Source: Bdellovibrio sp. SKB1291214 (GTDB lineage Bacteria; Bdellovibrionota; Bdellovibrionia; Bdellovibrionales; Bdellovibrionaceae). From it: a stretch of 64,000 nt of DNA. Position 1 is the first letter of the stretch. Each line of letters opens with the position of its first letter. The stretch lies in the NCBI RefSeq assembly GCF_002209355.2, contig NZ_CP106855.1, positions 3,410,001-3,474,000 of the forward strand. The letters are read 5' to 3'. The notes under the pieces were generated by a model. It saw only the letters and a list, made by a program, of their open reading frames with translations. It was not told where the DNA came from and ran no database searches. Positions 51,571-60,786 of the stretch are shown one piece after another. The translations under genes were made by a program, and so were the position numbers.

Positions 51571-52008
51571 ATGGTAGACTTAAAGAAGATACAGACATTC
51601 GAACAACTCGTTCCGAAGCCGCAACCCAAGGTTCAACCTGAGGTTGGCGCAGGCACGGGTCCTTCCTTCAAGGAGACTCTTGATAAGCTCGGTGGGCCGA
51701 TCGCGACCCCTGCAGCAGTTCCGGTGGCTCCACAAGGCTTAACAAAGCCCGCTGAAGGAGTGAAGTTCTCGAATCATGCGATCGAGCGAATGGGTACTCG
51801 CGGGATTAGTTATAGTCCTGATGATATCAGCAAGCTGAATGATGCGGTGACGAGAGCAGCGGCGAAAGGTTCCAAGGATTCATTGATTTTAATGAATGAC
51901 TCGGCACTGATCGTAAGCGTGAAGAATAAGACTGTTGTGACAGTGATGGACAAGACCGCATTGAAAGAAAATGTGTTCACGAACATCGATTCAACAGTAG
52001 TTATTTAA
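51571..52008 (+). CDS. Flagellar operon protein, TIGR02530 family
   Basis: A 145-residue protein with the family core FSNHAIERMGTRGISYSPDD, KDSLILMNDSALIVSVKNKT and KENVFTNIDSTVVI. These proteins sit between flgD and flgE in many bacteria; the exact job is not known. The ATG starts two bases after the flgD stop. Confidence 0.85.
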   Translation: MVDLKKIQTFEQLVPKPQPKVQPEVGAGTGPSFKETLDKLGGPIATPAAVPVAPQGLTKPAEGVKFSNHAIERMGTRGISYSPDDISKLNDAVTRAAAKGSKDSLILMNDSALIVSVKNKTVVTVMDKTALKENVFTNIDSTVVI

Positions 52009-52025
52009 CCGCAAAACGCACTGAA

Positions 52026-52180
52026 GCTGTCCCGAAGAGACAGATAAAGTGCAAACACCAAGAACATAGAATGTGTTCGAGGTAGCAGGTTGGTAAATCA
52101 TCCTGCGGATGAATAAAAACTAAATATTAGGGCTGGTCCTCGTAGAGGAGGCCCTCCAAACGGTGGTTCTCGACTAGAAC
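52026..52180 (+). promoter_or_regulatory. Structured leader of flgE with tandem hairpins
   Basis: In the 193 bases before flgE: CTGTC/GACAG (52026-52042), GCAGG/CCTGC (52085-52106), GGGC..CCTC GTA GAGG..GCCC (52130-52154) and a GGTGGTTCT/AGAACTGCC hairpin (52162-52183). No T run follows any of them. They may be regulatory or mRNA-stabilising. No clear promoter was found. Confidence 0.4.
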
Positions 52181-52201
52181 TGCCAACGACATGGAGGTCA
52201 C

Positions 52202-53485
52202 ATGGGTATTCTTTCTTCATTGTACACGGGTGTGTCTGGTATGACTGCACAGGGCGAAGCCCTTGGCGTTATCGGTGACAATATCGCGAATGCAAACACT
52301 ATCGGTTTCAAAGCGTCTCGCGCTGAATTCCAAGATATCATTTCTAAAAGCTTAAAAGGTGTTCTTGGTGGTAACCAAATCGGTCGTGGTGTGAAGATCG
52401 GTGCTGTGAATCCAATTCTTACTCAAGGTAACGTAGACGCAACAGAAAAAGTAACTGACCTTGCTATCTCTGGTGACGGTTACTTCAAAGTTAAAGGTTC
52501 TGATGGCGAGTCTTACACTCGTGATGGATCTTTCCACTTTGACCGCGAAGGTTACTTGGTAACTAACGACAATCAAAAAGTTCAAGGTTTCGGTACTGAC
52601 GAAAAAGGTAACATCTTGAACAAAATGACTGATATCAAATTCCCACGCGCTTTGATCCCAGCTAAAGCGACTAAAGAAATCAAAATGGATTTGAACTTGG
52701 ATTCTCGTATGGAACCAACTAAAAAGTTCGATCCGAAAGATCCATACTCCACTTCTCATTACTCTACAGGCGTTGAGATGTACGATTCTCAAGGTAATAA
52801 ACACTTGTTGTCATTGTTCTTCAATAAGACAGCTGACAGACAATGGGAATACAAAGGCTTGGTAGACGGTAAAGAAGTTACTGGTGGCGAAGAAGGCAAA
52901 ATGTCTGAAGTAGTTGCTGGTAAACTGATGTTCACAGTTGATGGTAAACTTGATGAACAAACAGTGACATCTTCGAACTTCAACTTCAAAGGTGGCGCTC
53001 TTCAAGGTCAAGAAATCAAAATGAACTTCGGTGATGCTATCAAAGCTGGTGGTAAAGGTTTGGACGGTACTAAACAGTACGGTAAAAACTCTGACCTTAT
53101 CTCTTGGCACCAAGATGGCGCGGCTGCTGGTACAATCAACAGCTTGTCATTCAATGACGAAGGTATCTTGACGGCAGTTTACTCAAACGGTCAGGCTCAA
53201 GATTTGGCGCAAATCGCCCTTGCTAAGTTCGAGAATCCAGAAGCTCTATTCAAAGTTGGTAACAACCGTTTGAAAGAATCTAGAGACTCTGGTGGCGCAT
53301 CTATCGGCGGTCCGGGCACAGCTGGTCGCGGTAAGTTGTTCGCTAAATCTCTTGAGAGATCAACAGTAGACTTGGCCACTGAATTCGTAAACATGATCCA
53401 AAATCAACGTGGTTTCCAAGCGAATGCTAAGACAATCACTACGACGGACGAACTTCTTAACGAAGTGATCCAGTTGAAACGTTAA
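52202..53485 (+). CDS. flgE: Flagellar hook protein FlgE
   Basis: A 427-residue hook protein with the N-terminal rod/hook motif VIGDNIANANTIGFKASRAEF, TQGNVDATEKVTDLAISGDG, and the C-terminal AKSLERSTVDLATEFVNMI and GFQANAKTITTTDELLNE. Base usage is strongly biased towards frequent codons, as for a highly expressed protein. GGAGG lies four to five bases before the ATG. A strong terminator follows. Confidence 0.97.
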   Translation: MGILSSLYTGVSGMTAQGEALGVIGDNIANANTIGFKASRAEFQDIISKSLKGVLGGNQIGRGVKIGAVNPILTQGNVDATEKVTDLAISGDGYFKVKGSDGESYTRDGSFHFDREGYLVTNDNQKVQGFGTDEKGNILNKMTDIKFPRALIPAKATKEIKMDLNLDSRMEPTKKFDPKDPYSTSHYSTGVEMYDSQGNKHLLSLFFNKTADRQWEYKGLVDGKEVTGGEEGKMSEVVAGKLMFTVDGKLDEQTVTSSNFNFKGGALQGQEIKMNFGDAIKAGGKGLDGTKQYGKNSDLISWHQDGAAAGTINSLSFNDEGILTAVYSNGQAQDLAQIALAKFENPEALFKVGNNRLKESRDSGGASIGGPGTAGRGKLFAKSLERSTVDLATEFVNMIQNQRGFQANAKTITTTDELLNEVIQLKR

Positions 53486-53555
53486 TCTCCCTAAATAGGG
53501 GTGGGCTTGCAGAAGAACGAGCTCACGGTTAAGATTTAATCAAAGAACCATGTCG

Positions 53556-53590
53556 ACAGGCCCGTGACCCCGGGCCTGTTTCTTTTTCTT
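53556..53590 (+). terminator. Terminator after flgE
   Basis: ACAGGCCCG (53556-53564), loop TGACCC, CGGGCCTGT (53571-53579), then TTCTTTTTCTT. The remaining 190 bases before the response regulator are AT-rich and carry a TATACA (53738-53743) that may be a -10 element, without a clear -35. Confidence 0.87.
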
Positions 53591-53784
53591 AATGGTCAAC
53601 CCGAAATGCCCCACATAAGCTTTAAAAGCCCGTAATATTGGGCAATAAGCCCCAAAAACAGCGATTAAATGTGTGTAATAATAGGCTTTTTAGCAATGTT
53701 TATTAAAATTGATCCTTTTGTTTAGAAACAAACCTGATATACATTGGATCAAGTTTTAAACAATGTTCTGAGGGGTTTTCGAAA

Positions 53785-54459
53785 ATGAGATGCTTAGTAG
53801 TTGAAGACGACAACGAGATCGCAACGATTGTAAAGCAAGGCTTGGGAGAGCTGGAAGGTGAAGTCGAAGTTGAATCAAACGGTAGACGTGCCTACGAAAG
53901 AGCTCTAACAAATCATTACGACATCATCGTCCTAGATTTGATGCTTCCAGAAATGGATGGTTACACGTTCGCCAAATCTTTGCGTGAAAAAGAAATCAAC
54001 ACGCCAATCCTTATCTTGAGTGCATTGCGCGAACTTGATGACCGTCTTAAAGGTTTGAGCATGGGTGGCGATGACTACCTAACAAAACCATTCGCTATGG
54101 CAGAACTGCAAATCCGCGTTAAAAACCTTTTGAAACGTGCTCAGAAAGCTTCTGAAGTTACTCAATTGGTATTCCAAGATTTGAAATTGAACCGCTTGAA
54201 CCGTGACGTTGTACGTGCGGGCCGCAAGCTTGATCTTCAAGAGCGTGAATTCGTTCTTTTAGATTTATTCATGAGCAATCCAAACAAGATCATCGGAAAA
54301 CAAACGATCCTTAAGGAAGTTTGGAATTATGATTTCGATCCACAAACAAACGTGGTAGACGTATTGGTATGCCGCTTAAGAAACAAATTGGAAAAAGACT
54401 TCCCTACAAGACTTATCTATACTGTCAGAGGTGTAGGTTATGTCCTTAAAGGGTCTTAA
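53785..54459 (+). CDS. OmpR-family response regulator
   Basis: A 224-residue regulator: receiver with VVEDDNE, phosphoacceptor Asp in VLDLMLPEMDG and Lys in LTKPF; then a winged helix (EREFVLLDLFMSNPN, KEVWNYDFDPQTNVVDVLV, RLIYTVRGVGYVLK). GAGGGG lies nine bases before the ATG. Its partner kinase overlaps it by 20 bases. Sits between hook and membrane-protein genes; target unknown. Confidence 0.93.
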   Translation: MRCLVVEDDNEIATIVKQGLGELEGEVEVESNGRRAYERALTNHYDIIVLDLMLPEMDGYTFAKSLREKEINTPILILSALRELDDRLKGLSMGGDDYLTKPFAMAELQIRVKNLLKRAQKASEVTQLVFQDLKLNRLNRDVVRAGRKLDLQEREFVLLDLFMSNPNKIIGKQTILKEVWNYDFDPQTNVVDVLVCRLRNKLEKDFPTRLIYTVRGVGYVLKGS

Positions 54460-55852
54460 ACCCACGTTATTCAGAATCAGTACCAAGCTGACGCTTGCGT
54501 ACTCGATGGTACTGATTCTAAGTTCTACGTTGATCTTTAGTTTCTTATACTTTCAGATCACTCACTCGCTCCAAAATCAGGAGCGAGCTATCCTTGAATC
54601 AAAAACAGAAGAATTCGCAAATCGCATAGAAGTAAACGGCATGGCCGACTTTAAGCAGTATTTCGAATTGCTGCGCAAATATGACCGGGATGCTTCACTC
54701 ATGGTGGAGGTTTACGGCGGTCGCAGCGAGCTGTTATTTGCTCACAGTCCAACTCCTAATTTTGAGATTAATAAAGATCTTTTGTTGAACGAGCTGAATC
54801 GTCACGGCGAAAAGTCCTTTGATTTTTCATTGCCAGAAAAATCAAGCACTGAAGCGGTTTTGGTTTTAGGTCGCAACTTGAAAAATGGCGAACGCTTAGT
54901 TGTCGCGAAAAGCACTGAAGGCATGGGGAAACAGCTTCGCAATTTGCAAAAGCTATTTTGGTGGTCTTTAGTTCCGGTGGCATTGATCGGTTTCTTGGGT
55001 GGATTGTTTCTATCAAATTCCACACTCAGCCCGGTGCGTGAGTTGATCAACTCAATGAAAAAGATCGAGCGCGGTTCGTTGTCTACTCGTGTACCGATTG
55101 GTGGCAGTGACGATGAATTGGAAGAGCTGAAACTTCTGTTCAATAAGGCTCTCGATAAAATTGAAAATCTGGTAAATGGTTTGAAAGAAGCCTTTGACCA
55201 CTTAGCTCACGATATTCGTACGCCGGTGACTCGTTTACGTGGTCGTGCAGAGATTGCGTTGACCAGTGAAGGCGACGTGGAATCCTATCGGGAAGCTCTA
55301 CAAAGCTGTTTTGAAAACTCAGATAAGATTCTAAGCTTTTTGCAGGTTTTGACGGATATCACTGAGGCTGAAAACCGCAGTAAGAAACTTAAGATCGAAA
55401 AGAAATTTGTGAGCGACCTGGTCCGCGAAATCATGGACTTGTACGAGATGGCTTTCGAAGAGAAAAACATCATCGTGACTCAAAAGCTTGATTCTCATGA
55501 TTGGGCAATGGTTGATCCGCGTTTAATCAGCCGAGTGATCGCAAATCTTTTAGATAATGCCCATAAGTACACTCCGCCAGGCGGTGAAGTTATTATTGAA
55601 ACCATCAATCAAACAGAAAGCGTGATTTTAAAGGTCACAGATTCTGGCCCAGGCATTGCGCCTGAGGAGCACAGTTTAATCTGGCAAAAGCTTTATCGCA
55701 GTGACAAGAGCCGTTCTGAATACGGAATGGGTTTGGGTCTCACGTTCGTGAAGGCGGTCGTTGAAGCTCACGATGGTAAAGTCAATATCAAGAGCCCGGT
55801 TAAAGATGGCCGCGGTACCGAGATGGAAATCACTCTTCAAAAAATGGCTTAG
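54440..55852 (+). CDS. Membrane sensor histidine kinase
   Basis: A 470-residue kinase. Two membrane helices (about 15-37 and 172-193) enclose a periplasmic domain of about 135 residues; a HAMP domain (SPVRELINSMKKIERGSL) follows; HisKA His in FDHLAHDIRTPVTRLRG; and an ATPase with N box NLLDNAHKYTPPGGE, and G boxes DSGPGIAPEE and GMGLGLTFVKAVVEAH. Overlaps its regulator. The periplasmic domain has no recognised family. Confidence 0.93.
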   Translation: MSLKGLKPTLFRISTKLTLAYSMVLILSSTLIFSFLYFQITHSLQNQERAILESKTEEFANRIEVNGMADFKQYFELLRKYDRDASLMVEVYGGRSELLFAHSPTPNFEINKDLLLNELNRHGEKSFDFSLPEKSSTEAVLVLGRNLKNGERLVVAKSTEGMGKQLRNLQKLFWWSLVPVALIGFLGGLFLSNSTLSPVRELINSMKKIERGSLSTRVPIGGSDDELEELKLLFNKALDKIENLVNGLKEAFDHLAHDIRTPVTRLRGRAEIALTSEGDVESYREALQSCFENSDKILSFLQVLTDITEAENRSKKLKIEKKFVSDLVREIMDLYEMAFEEKNIIVTQKLDSHDWAMVDPRLISRVIANLLDNAHKYTPPGGEVIIETINQTESVILKVTDSGPGIAPEEHSLIWQKLYRSDKSRSEYGMGLGLTFVKAVVEAHDGKVNIKSPVKDGRGTEMEITLQKMA

Positions 55853-55879
55853 TAGAACAGATCTTGTCTATGCAGCGTT

Positions 55880-55903
55880 AAAACCCGCAGAAATGCGGGT
55901 TTT
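55880..55903 (+). terminator. Terminator after the two-component pair
   Basis: AAAACCCGCA (55880-55889), loop GAAA, TGCGGGTTTT (55894-55903), followed by GTCGTTTT. GAAA is a stable tetraloop. Confidence 0.87.
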
Positions 55904-55962
55904 GTCGTTTTGGCAGCTGCGCGTTTCATTGCCTTCCTGGAATTTTATGCGAAAGTAGGCCC

Positions 55963-57363
55963 ATGCCTGAAAACCAAGAAAATGCCTCCTGCCTGAAAGT
56001 AAGCAAAGTGATTCTCTTTGCTATGGGACTTCTATTTAGCTGCGTGTTTTTCACGTTTCTGACTATGCATAATGATCACGTGCAAATGTTGTTGAAAGCC
56101 TTCCGTGTTATCGATGAGGGGCAGTGGTCCCACTTTGGGAATGCTACTACGGGTATGGGATTTTTACCGGGGAGTTTCTTAACGGCAGTTTCTGCTATTC
56201 CGATGCAGATTTATTTCTCTCCTTATTCTGCGTTGGCAGTGATTCTTTTATTCCATGTGATTTCTTATTTTCTTTTTGCCGACGTCCTTAAGAAAAATTT
56301 TAAACCCATTATCTTGGTGGATTTCCTGTTGCTGTATTGGTTAAGTCCATGGCGTGTTGAGCAAACGGAGCTTTATAATCCAGCTTATCTTTTCCTTTTT
56401 TCGGCGGTGCACTTCTATACCTCTTATCATATGAACAAGAAAAGTTTCTGGATGACGTTTTTCCATGTGATGGCCGTGGGATTCTGTGTTCAGGTTCACT
56501 TTTCTGTTTTGATGTTGGGTTTATTGTCCTTGGCTTTGTGGGGATTTAGATACCTAAAGGTGAATTGGTGGGGATTCATCGCGGGGAGTGCCGTTGTCGG
56601 ACTAAGCCTTGTACCCTGGTTCCTGGCATATCTGGGACATCGCGAACTGGCGGTGACGGTGAATAAAGATTCTTCAGGGTTTATTGGTAAGAACTTCGTT
56701 CTGGTTTATCCTGTTTTGAAAGGTATTTCCTATTGGATTCGTTACGGGGCTATTTCATACGGACGACATATCTTTAGTGAGATTAATTTCTTGTGGATAC
56801 AAGATTTGACTGTTCAAAAGGTCGTGGGCGGAGCCTTCCATGGAGCGAAGTATTTGTTCTCAGCAGTGACAGTGGTTTTCAGTGCCGTGGTTCAATGGCG
56901 TATTTTTAAAAATGTGTGGAAGCAGGACCATCCCTTCCGTCGCGGGCAAGATCGCACCGAGATTCGTGGTGAAAAAGGCATTTATCTTTACGCGTTTTAT
57001 TTCTTTTGCGCGATGATTGTTGCGACGGGATTATCACCTGTGGAGTTTAATCATTGGCATTTGATTTTGGCGTTTCCAATTATCACAGTTTTGATCACGA
57101 TTGCTTTCAATAAGCTTAGAGATAAAATGCCAGCGAAGCGTTTCAAATGGATTTATGCCAGCATCCTAGTCGTGTTTTGTATGTTCAATATTTTTGGAGC
57201 TTTGGGCAGTCGTGTGCATTCTTACCAGTCAAACTTCCACAGGGAAGTTTTGCAGCTGTATAAGGAGTATCACGAGTTCCCAGAGAATAAGACCAACAAT
57301 AACTATTTGAACTGGCATCGCGAAGAAAAAGCGGTAGAACCGCCCACAGGTCCGCAAGAATAG
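55963..57363 (+). CDS. Polytopic membrane protein, possibly GT-C-like; function unknown
   Basis: A 466-residue protein with about ten predicted membrane helices (for example VILFAMGLLFSCVFFTFLTM, YSALAVILLFHVISYFLFA, WIYASILVVFCMFNIFGAL). It resembles GT-C glycosyltransferases or lipid-modifying enzymes in architecture, with a large periplasmic loop after helix 1 (NDHVQMLLKAFRVIDEG); the conserved Asp-Glu pair of GT-C enzymes may be DE in this loop. I cannot name the family. Alone between two terminators. Confidence 0.65.
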   Translation: MPENQENASCLKVSKVILFAMGLLFSCVFFTFLTMHNDHVQMLLKAFRVIDEGQWSHFGNATTGMGFLPGSFLTAVSAIPMQIYFSPYSALAVILLFHVISYFLFADVLKKNFKPIILVDFLLLYWLSPWRVEQTELYNPAYLFLFSAVHFYTSYHMNKKSFWMTFFHVMAVGFCVQVHFSVLMLGLLSLALWGFRYLKVNWWGFIAGSAVVGLSLVPWFLAYLGHRELAVTVNKDSSGFIGKNFVLVYPVLKGISYWIRYGAISYGRHIFSEINFLWIQDLTVQKVVGGAFHGAKYLFSAVTVVFSAVVQWRIFKNVWKQDHPFRRGQDRTEIRGEKGIYLYAFYFFCAMIVATGLSPVEFNHWHLILAFPIITVLITIAFNKLRDKMPAKRFKWIYASILVVFCMFNIFGALGSRVHSYQSNFHREVLQLYKEYHEFPENKTNNNYLNWHREEKAVEPPTGPQE

Positions 57364-57365
57364 AG

Positions 57366-57390
57366 AAGGCACCCGTAGGTGCCTTTTTTT
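57366..57390. terminator. Bidirectional terminator
   Basis: AAGGCACC (57366-57373), loop CGTA, GGTGCCTT (57378-57385), then TTTTT. It lies between the membrane-protein gene and the end of livF. Confidence 0.85.
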
Positions 57391-57398
57391 ATCTAAGA

Positions 57399-58112
57399 TT
57401 ATACACCTAAATAAGACTTTCGAACTTCATCGTTGTTCAAAAGGTTGATACCTGAGTCCTGCATTACCACACGACCTGTTTCCAATACATAGGCACGGTG
57501 GGAAATTCTTAATGCTAAACGCGCATTCTGCTCAACCAAAAGAATCGTCATTCCGTCTTGGTTCAGTTTAGTGATGATTTCAAAGATTTGATTCACGATC
57601 AAAGGTGCTAGGCCCAGTGACGGTTCGTCCAGCAGCAGGATTTCGGGTTTGCACATCAGTGCTCGACAGATCGCAAGCATCTGTTGTTCGCCACCTGACA
57701 ATGTGCCAGCCATTTGCCACAGGCGTTCTTTGATGCGTGGAAAAAGCTCCAAGCACATCTCAAAGTCTTTCTTAATGCCGTCCTTGTCGCTGCGGTGATA
57801 AGCGCCCATTTCAAGATTTTCTAAAACTGACATTTGAGCAAAGACTCCGCGGCCCTCAGGGGACTGCGCGATACCAAGCTTTACGCGTTCATGAGTTGGG
57901 ACTACCTGCAGGTTTTTACCATGCAAAGTGATGTTACCTTGCGATGGCACCAATCCCGATAGGGCACGCAAGGTCGTTGTTTTACCTGCGCCGTTGGCTC
58001 CAATAAGGCTTACGATCTCGCCCTTGTTCACGTGGAAAGTGATGCCTTTAAGCGCTTGGATGGAGCCGTAATAAACGCTCAGGTTTTCTGCAGAAATAAT
58101 TGGCGGTTGCAT
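57399..58112 (-). CDS. livF: Branched-chain/neutral amino-acid ABC transporter ATPase LivF
   Basis: A 237-residue ATPase: Walker A GANGAGKTTTLRALSGL, signature LSGGEQQMLAICRALM, Walker B LLLDEPSLGLAP, typical of LivF. Starts within the LivG stop (TAATG). Works with LivG on the LivHM permease. Confidence 0.96.
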   Translation of the reverse strand: MQPPIISAENLSVYYGSIQALKGITFHVNKGEIVSLIGANGAGKTTTLRALSGLVPSQGNITLHGKNLQVVPTHERVKLGIAQSPEGRGVFAQMSVLENLEMGAYHRSDKDGIKKDFEMCLELFPRIKERLWQMAGTLSGGEQQMLAICRALMCKPEILLLDEPSLGLAPLIVNQIFEIITKLNQDGMTILLVEQNARLALRISHRAYVLETGRVVMQDSGINLLNNDEVRKSYLGV

Positions 58113-58888
58113 TAGTGAGTCTCCTCGACGCCCAGGTAAGCCTCGATCACTTTTTTAGAGTTTTGAACGTGTTTAGGAGTGCCCTCTTCGATTTTAACAC
58201 CGTGATCTAAAACCACGATGTTTTCGCAGATACCCATCACCAATTTCATATCATGCTCGATCAACAGAACTGTCAGATTAAACTTTTGACGAATTTGCGC
58301 AATCGTTTCCATCAACTGATGAGTTTCGGAGTGATTCATCCCCGCGGCTGGCTCATCCAGCAAAATGATCTTAGGATCTGTGGCCAACGCACGAACGATT
58401 TCCAGCTTACGTTGTTGTCCATAGGGCAGACTGCTCGCAGATTCATGGGCTTTAGATTGCAGGGAGAAAACTTCCAACAAAGACATTGCCTTGTCAGTCA
58501 TCTCTTTCTCGGTTTCGATAAAGCGCTTTGTTTGGAAAAGGGCATCCATGATCCCGTACTTCACATGTTGATGAGTCGCGATCAGAACATTTTCCAAAAC
58601 GGTCAGATTTTTAAACAGGCGGATATTTTGGAAAGTACGAGCAATGCCTTGTTGAGAAATTTGCCAAGGCTTCAACCCGTTCAAAGAATGACCGTCCAAA
58701 TGAACTTCACCCTTAGTGGGTTGATAAACTCCGGTCAGCATATTGAAGGCCGTCGTTTTACCGGCACCATTCGGTCCGATCAAACCTGCAAGTTGTCCTT
58801 TTTTAATTTGAAAGGACAAGTTGTCGACGGCTTTTAGCCCGCCGAACTGCATAGTAATACCTTTAGCTTCTAGCAGAACGTCGGACAT
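58112..58888 (-). CDS. livG: Branched-chain/neutral amino-acid ABC transporter ATPase LivG
   Basis: A 258-residue ATPase: Walker A GPNGAGKTTAFNMLTG, LivG-type signature SLPYGQQRKLEIVRAL, Walker B ILLDEPAAGMN and GIARTFQNIRLF. ATG at 58888 has GGAGA upstream and overlaps livM by 26 bases; the longer frame adds an unlikely N-terminus. Confidence 0.96.
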   Translation of the reverse strand: MSDVLLEAKGITMQFGGLKAVDNLSFQIKKGQLAGLIGPNGAGKTTAFNMLTGVYQPTKGEVHLDGHSLNGLKPWQISQQGIARTFQNIRLFKNLTVLENVLIATHQHVKYGIMDALFQTKRFIETEKEMTDKAMSLLEVFSLQSKAHESASSLPYGQQRKLEIVRALATDPKIILLDEPAAGMNHSETHQLMETIAQIRQKFNLTVLLIEHDMKLVMGICENIVVLDHGVKIEEGTPKHVQNSKKVIEAYLGVEETH

Positions 58889-59843
58889 ATTTTCTCCACA
58901 AGTCAGTAATCTCAAGTTCACCCATGATGCCTTTTGGACGAAGAATCATCACAAGCACCAAAGACAAAGAATAAATAACCATACGTAAATCCACGCCCGT
59001 CAGTTCCTGTAAAGGACGAAGAGCCTCTGGCAAGGTCGTTACAAAGATGGCTGCGATAATCGAACCCGTCATCGAACCCATGCCACCCAAAACAACCATG
59101 ATCACCGCATTTACACTTTGCAGGAAGGTGAACGACGATGGATTGATAAAGTTTGTAAAGTGGGCGAATAAAGCTCCTGCAACGCCAGCAAAAAAACTTG
59201 AAAGAACAAAGGCGCGAACTTTCATACCTGTTGTATTGACGCCGGTTGATTCTGCGGCGATTTCGTCTTCACGAACGCTGAGGAAGCCGCGACCCCACGA
59301 AGACTTCATGACTCGCCAGATTGTAAAGAAGCAGATCAAGATCCAAAGTACAGCAAAGGCATAAGACATATAGAAACTAGAAAATCCTGGGATATTGGCG
59401 AAACCGCGAGGTCCACCCAAGAAATCCATGTTCAAAAGGGCAACACGAATAATTTCCCCGAAACCTAAAGTAACAATCGCAAGATAGTCACCTTTAAGAC
59501 GAAGCGAGGGAAGACCGACTAAAAATCCTGCCGCTGCAGCGACCAATCCGCTGCCAATAGCGAAAACAAAAAATGACAGACCTTGCAGGTTTTCGGGCAA
59601 AAAGTTCCAATTCACTGAGGCGTATGCCGTAAAGTACGCGCCAATTGCCATGAAGCCCGCATGACCCAGCGAAAACTGTCCTGTGTAACCATTGACCAAA
59701 TTTAAGCTCATTGCCATCAAGCAGTTCACGGTGATGAATAAAACCATCAGCTGAATGTATTCATCAAAACCATATTGAAAGACAAGACCGAAAACTAGAA
59801 TGGCAATAAAAGAGAGAAGGGGATTCTTGAGAGCGCGAACCAT
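58863..59843 (-). CDS. livM: Branched-chain/neutral amino-acid ABC transporter permease LivM
   Basis: A 326-residue permease with about nine membrane helices. LVNGYTGQFSLGHAGFMAIGAY and RLKGDYLAIVTLGFGEIIR are the family signatures. The C-terminus is basic. Starts at the base after the livH stop. Confidence 0.96.
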   Translation of the reverse strand: MVRALKNPLLSFIAILVFGLVFQYGFDEYIQLMVLFITVNCLMAMSLNLVNGYTGQFSLGHAGFMAIGAYFTAYASVNWNFLPENLQGLSFFVFAIGSGLVAAAAGFLVGLPSLRLKGDYLAIVTLGFGEIIRVALLNMDFLGGPRGFANIPGFSSFYMSYAFAVLWILICFFTIWRVMKSSWGRGFLSVREDEIAAESTGVNTTGMKVRAFVLSSFFAGVAGALFAHFTNFINPSSFTFLQSVNAVIMVVLGGMGSMTGSIIAAIFVTTLPEALRPLQELTGVDLRMVIYSLSLVLVMILRPKGIMGELEITDLWRKYVRRSARS

Positions 59844-60746
59844 CTACACTTTCTCCACAGAATATTTGCCAAGCAAGCCGGCAGGTTTAAAGATCAAAAT
59901 CGCAATCAAGATACCGAATGCTAAAGCATCGCGGTAAGTGGATGAAAGGTATCCAACGACCATTTCTTCGGATAAGCCCATGATCAATGCACCCAGGACG
60001 GCACCACGAACATTGCCGATGCCACCCAGGACGGCAGCAACGAAGGCTTTCATACCAATCATCATACCCATCAACGGATCGATTTTTGGATACTTCATTC
60101 CCACCAAAACACTGCCCACGCCCGCAAGTGCCGAACCGACGATGAATGTGAAGGCAATAATTTTGTCGGGATTTACACCCAGCAAACTTGCCACCGACGC
60201 ATTCGCGCTGACGGCGCGCATGGCTTTGCCAAGTTTTGTTTTATAAATAAGAAATTGCAGTCCTATCATTGCTAGGACTGAAACTGCCAGGACCGTCAGG
60301 TCAAAAGATTTTAATTCAACGTTGCCGAACGAGATGATCACAAAATCTTTCATCACTTCAGGAAAAACTTTAGGATCGGCTCCAAACACAACTTGTCCGC
60401 CGTACTCTAATAACAAGCTCACACCGATCGCTGTGATCAGGATATTTAACTTGGGAGCATTGCGAAGAGGGCGGTAAGCGAACCTTTCAATCACAAGACC
60501 TAAAAGGCTGCAGATAACCATGGAGGAGATAAGAAGGATTGCCAATGAACCCACGCCCGGTTCAGCTTGGATTCCAAGAGCGCGAGCGATATAGAAAGCT
60601 CCAAAGGCGCCCACCATGTAAACGTCAGAGTGGGCGAAGTTGATCATTTTCAAGATTCCGTACACCATGGTGTAGCCAAGGGCGATCAGTGCATAGATGG
60701 AGCCAAGGCTAATACCATTTATCAAATGCTGTACGAAATCGTGCAT
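59844..60746 (-). CDS. livH: Branched-chain/neutral amino-acid ABC transporter permease LivH
   Basis: A 300-residue permease: GISLGSIYALIALGYTMVYGI, MINFAHSDVYMVGAFGAF and AFVAAVLGGIGNVRGAVLGAL are LivH signatures. AAAGGACAGAC precedes the ATG. Forms the membrane pore with LivM. Confidence 0.96.
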   Translation of the reverse strand: MHDFVQHLINGISLGSIYALIALGYTMVYGILKMINFAHSDVYMVGAFGAFYIARALGIQAEPGVGSLAILLISSMVICSLLGLVIERFAYRPLRNAPKLNILITAIGVSLLLEYGGQVVFGADPKVFPEVMKDFVIISFGNVELKSFDLTVLAVSVLAMIGLQFLIYKTKLGKAMRAVSANASVASLLGVNPDKIIAFTFIVGSALAGVGSVLVGMKYPKIDPLMGMMIGMKAFVAAVLGGIGNVRGAVLGALIMGLSEEMVVGYLSSTYRDALAFGILIAILIFKPAGLLGKYSVEKV

Positions 60747-60786
60747 GTCTGTCCTTTGTAACAGGGCCTTTGAAGCGGGTGGCCTC

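Noticed and set aside
58253-58837. 194-aa rightward frame opposite livG
   Set aside because: Antisense to a clear ATPase gene; no family features or ribosome site.
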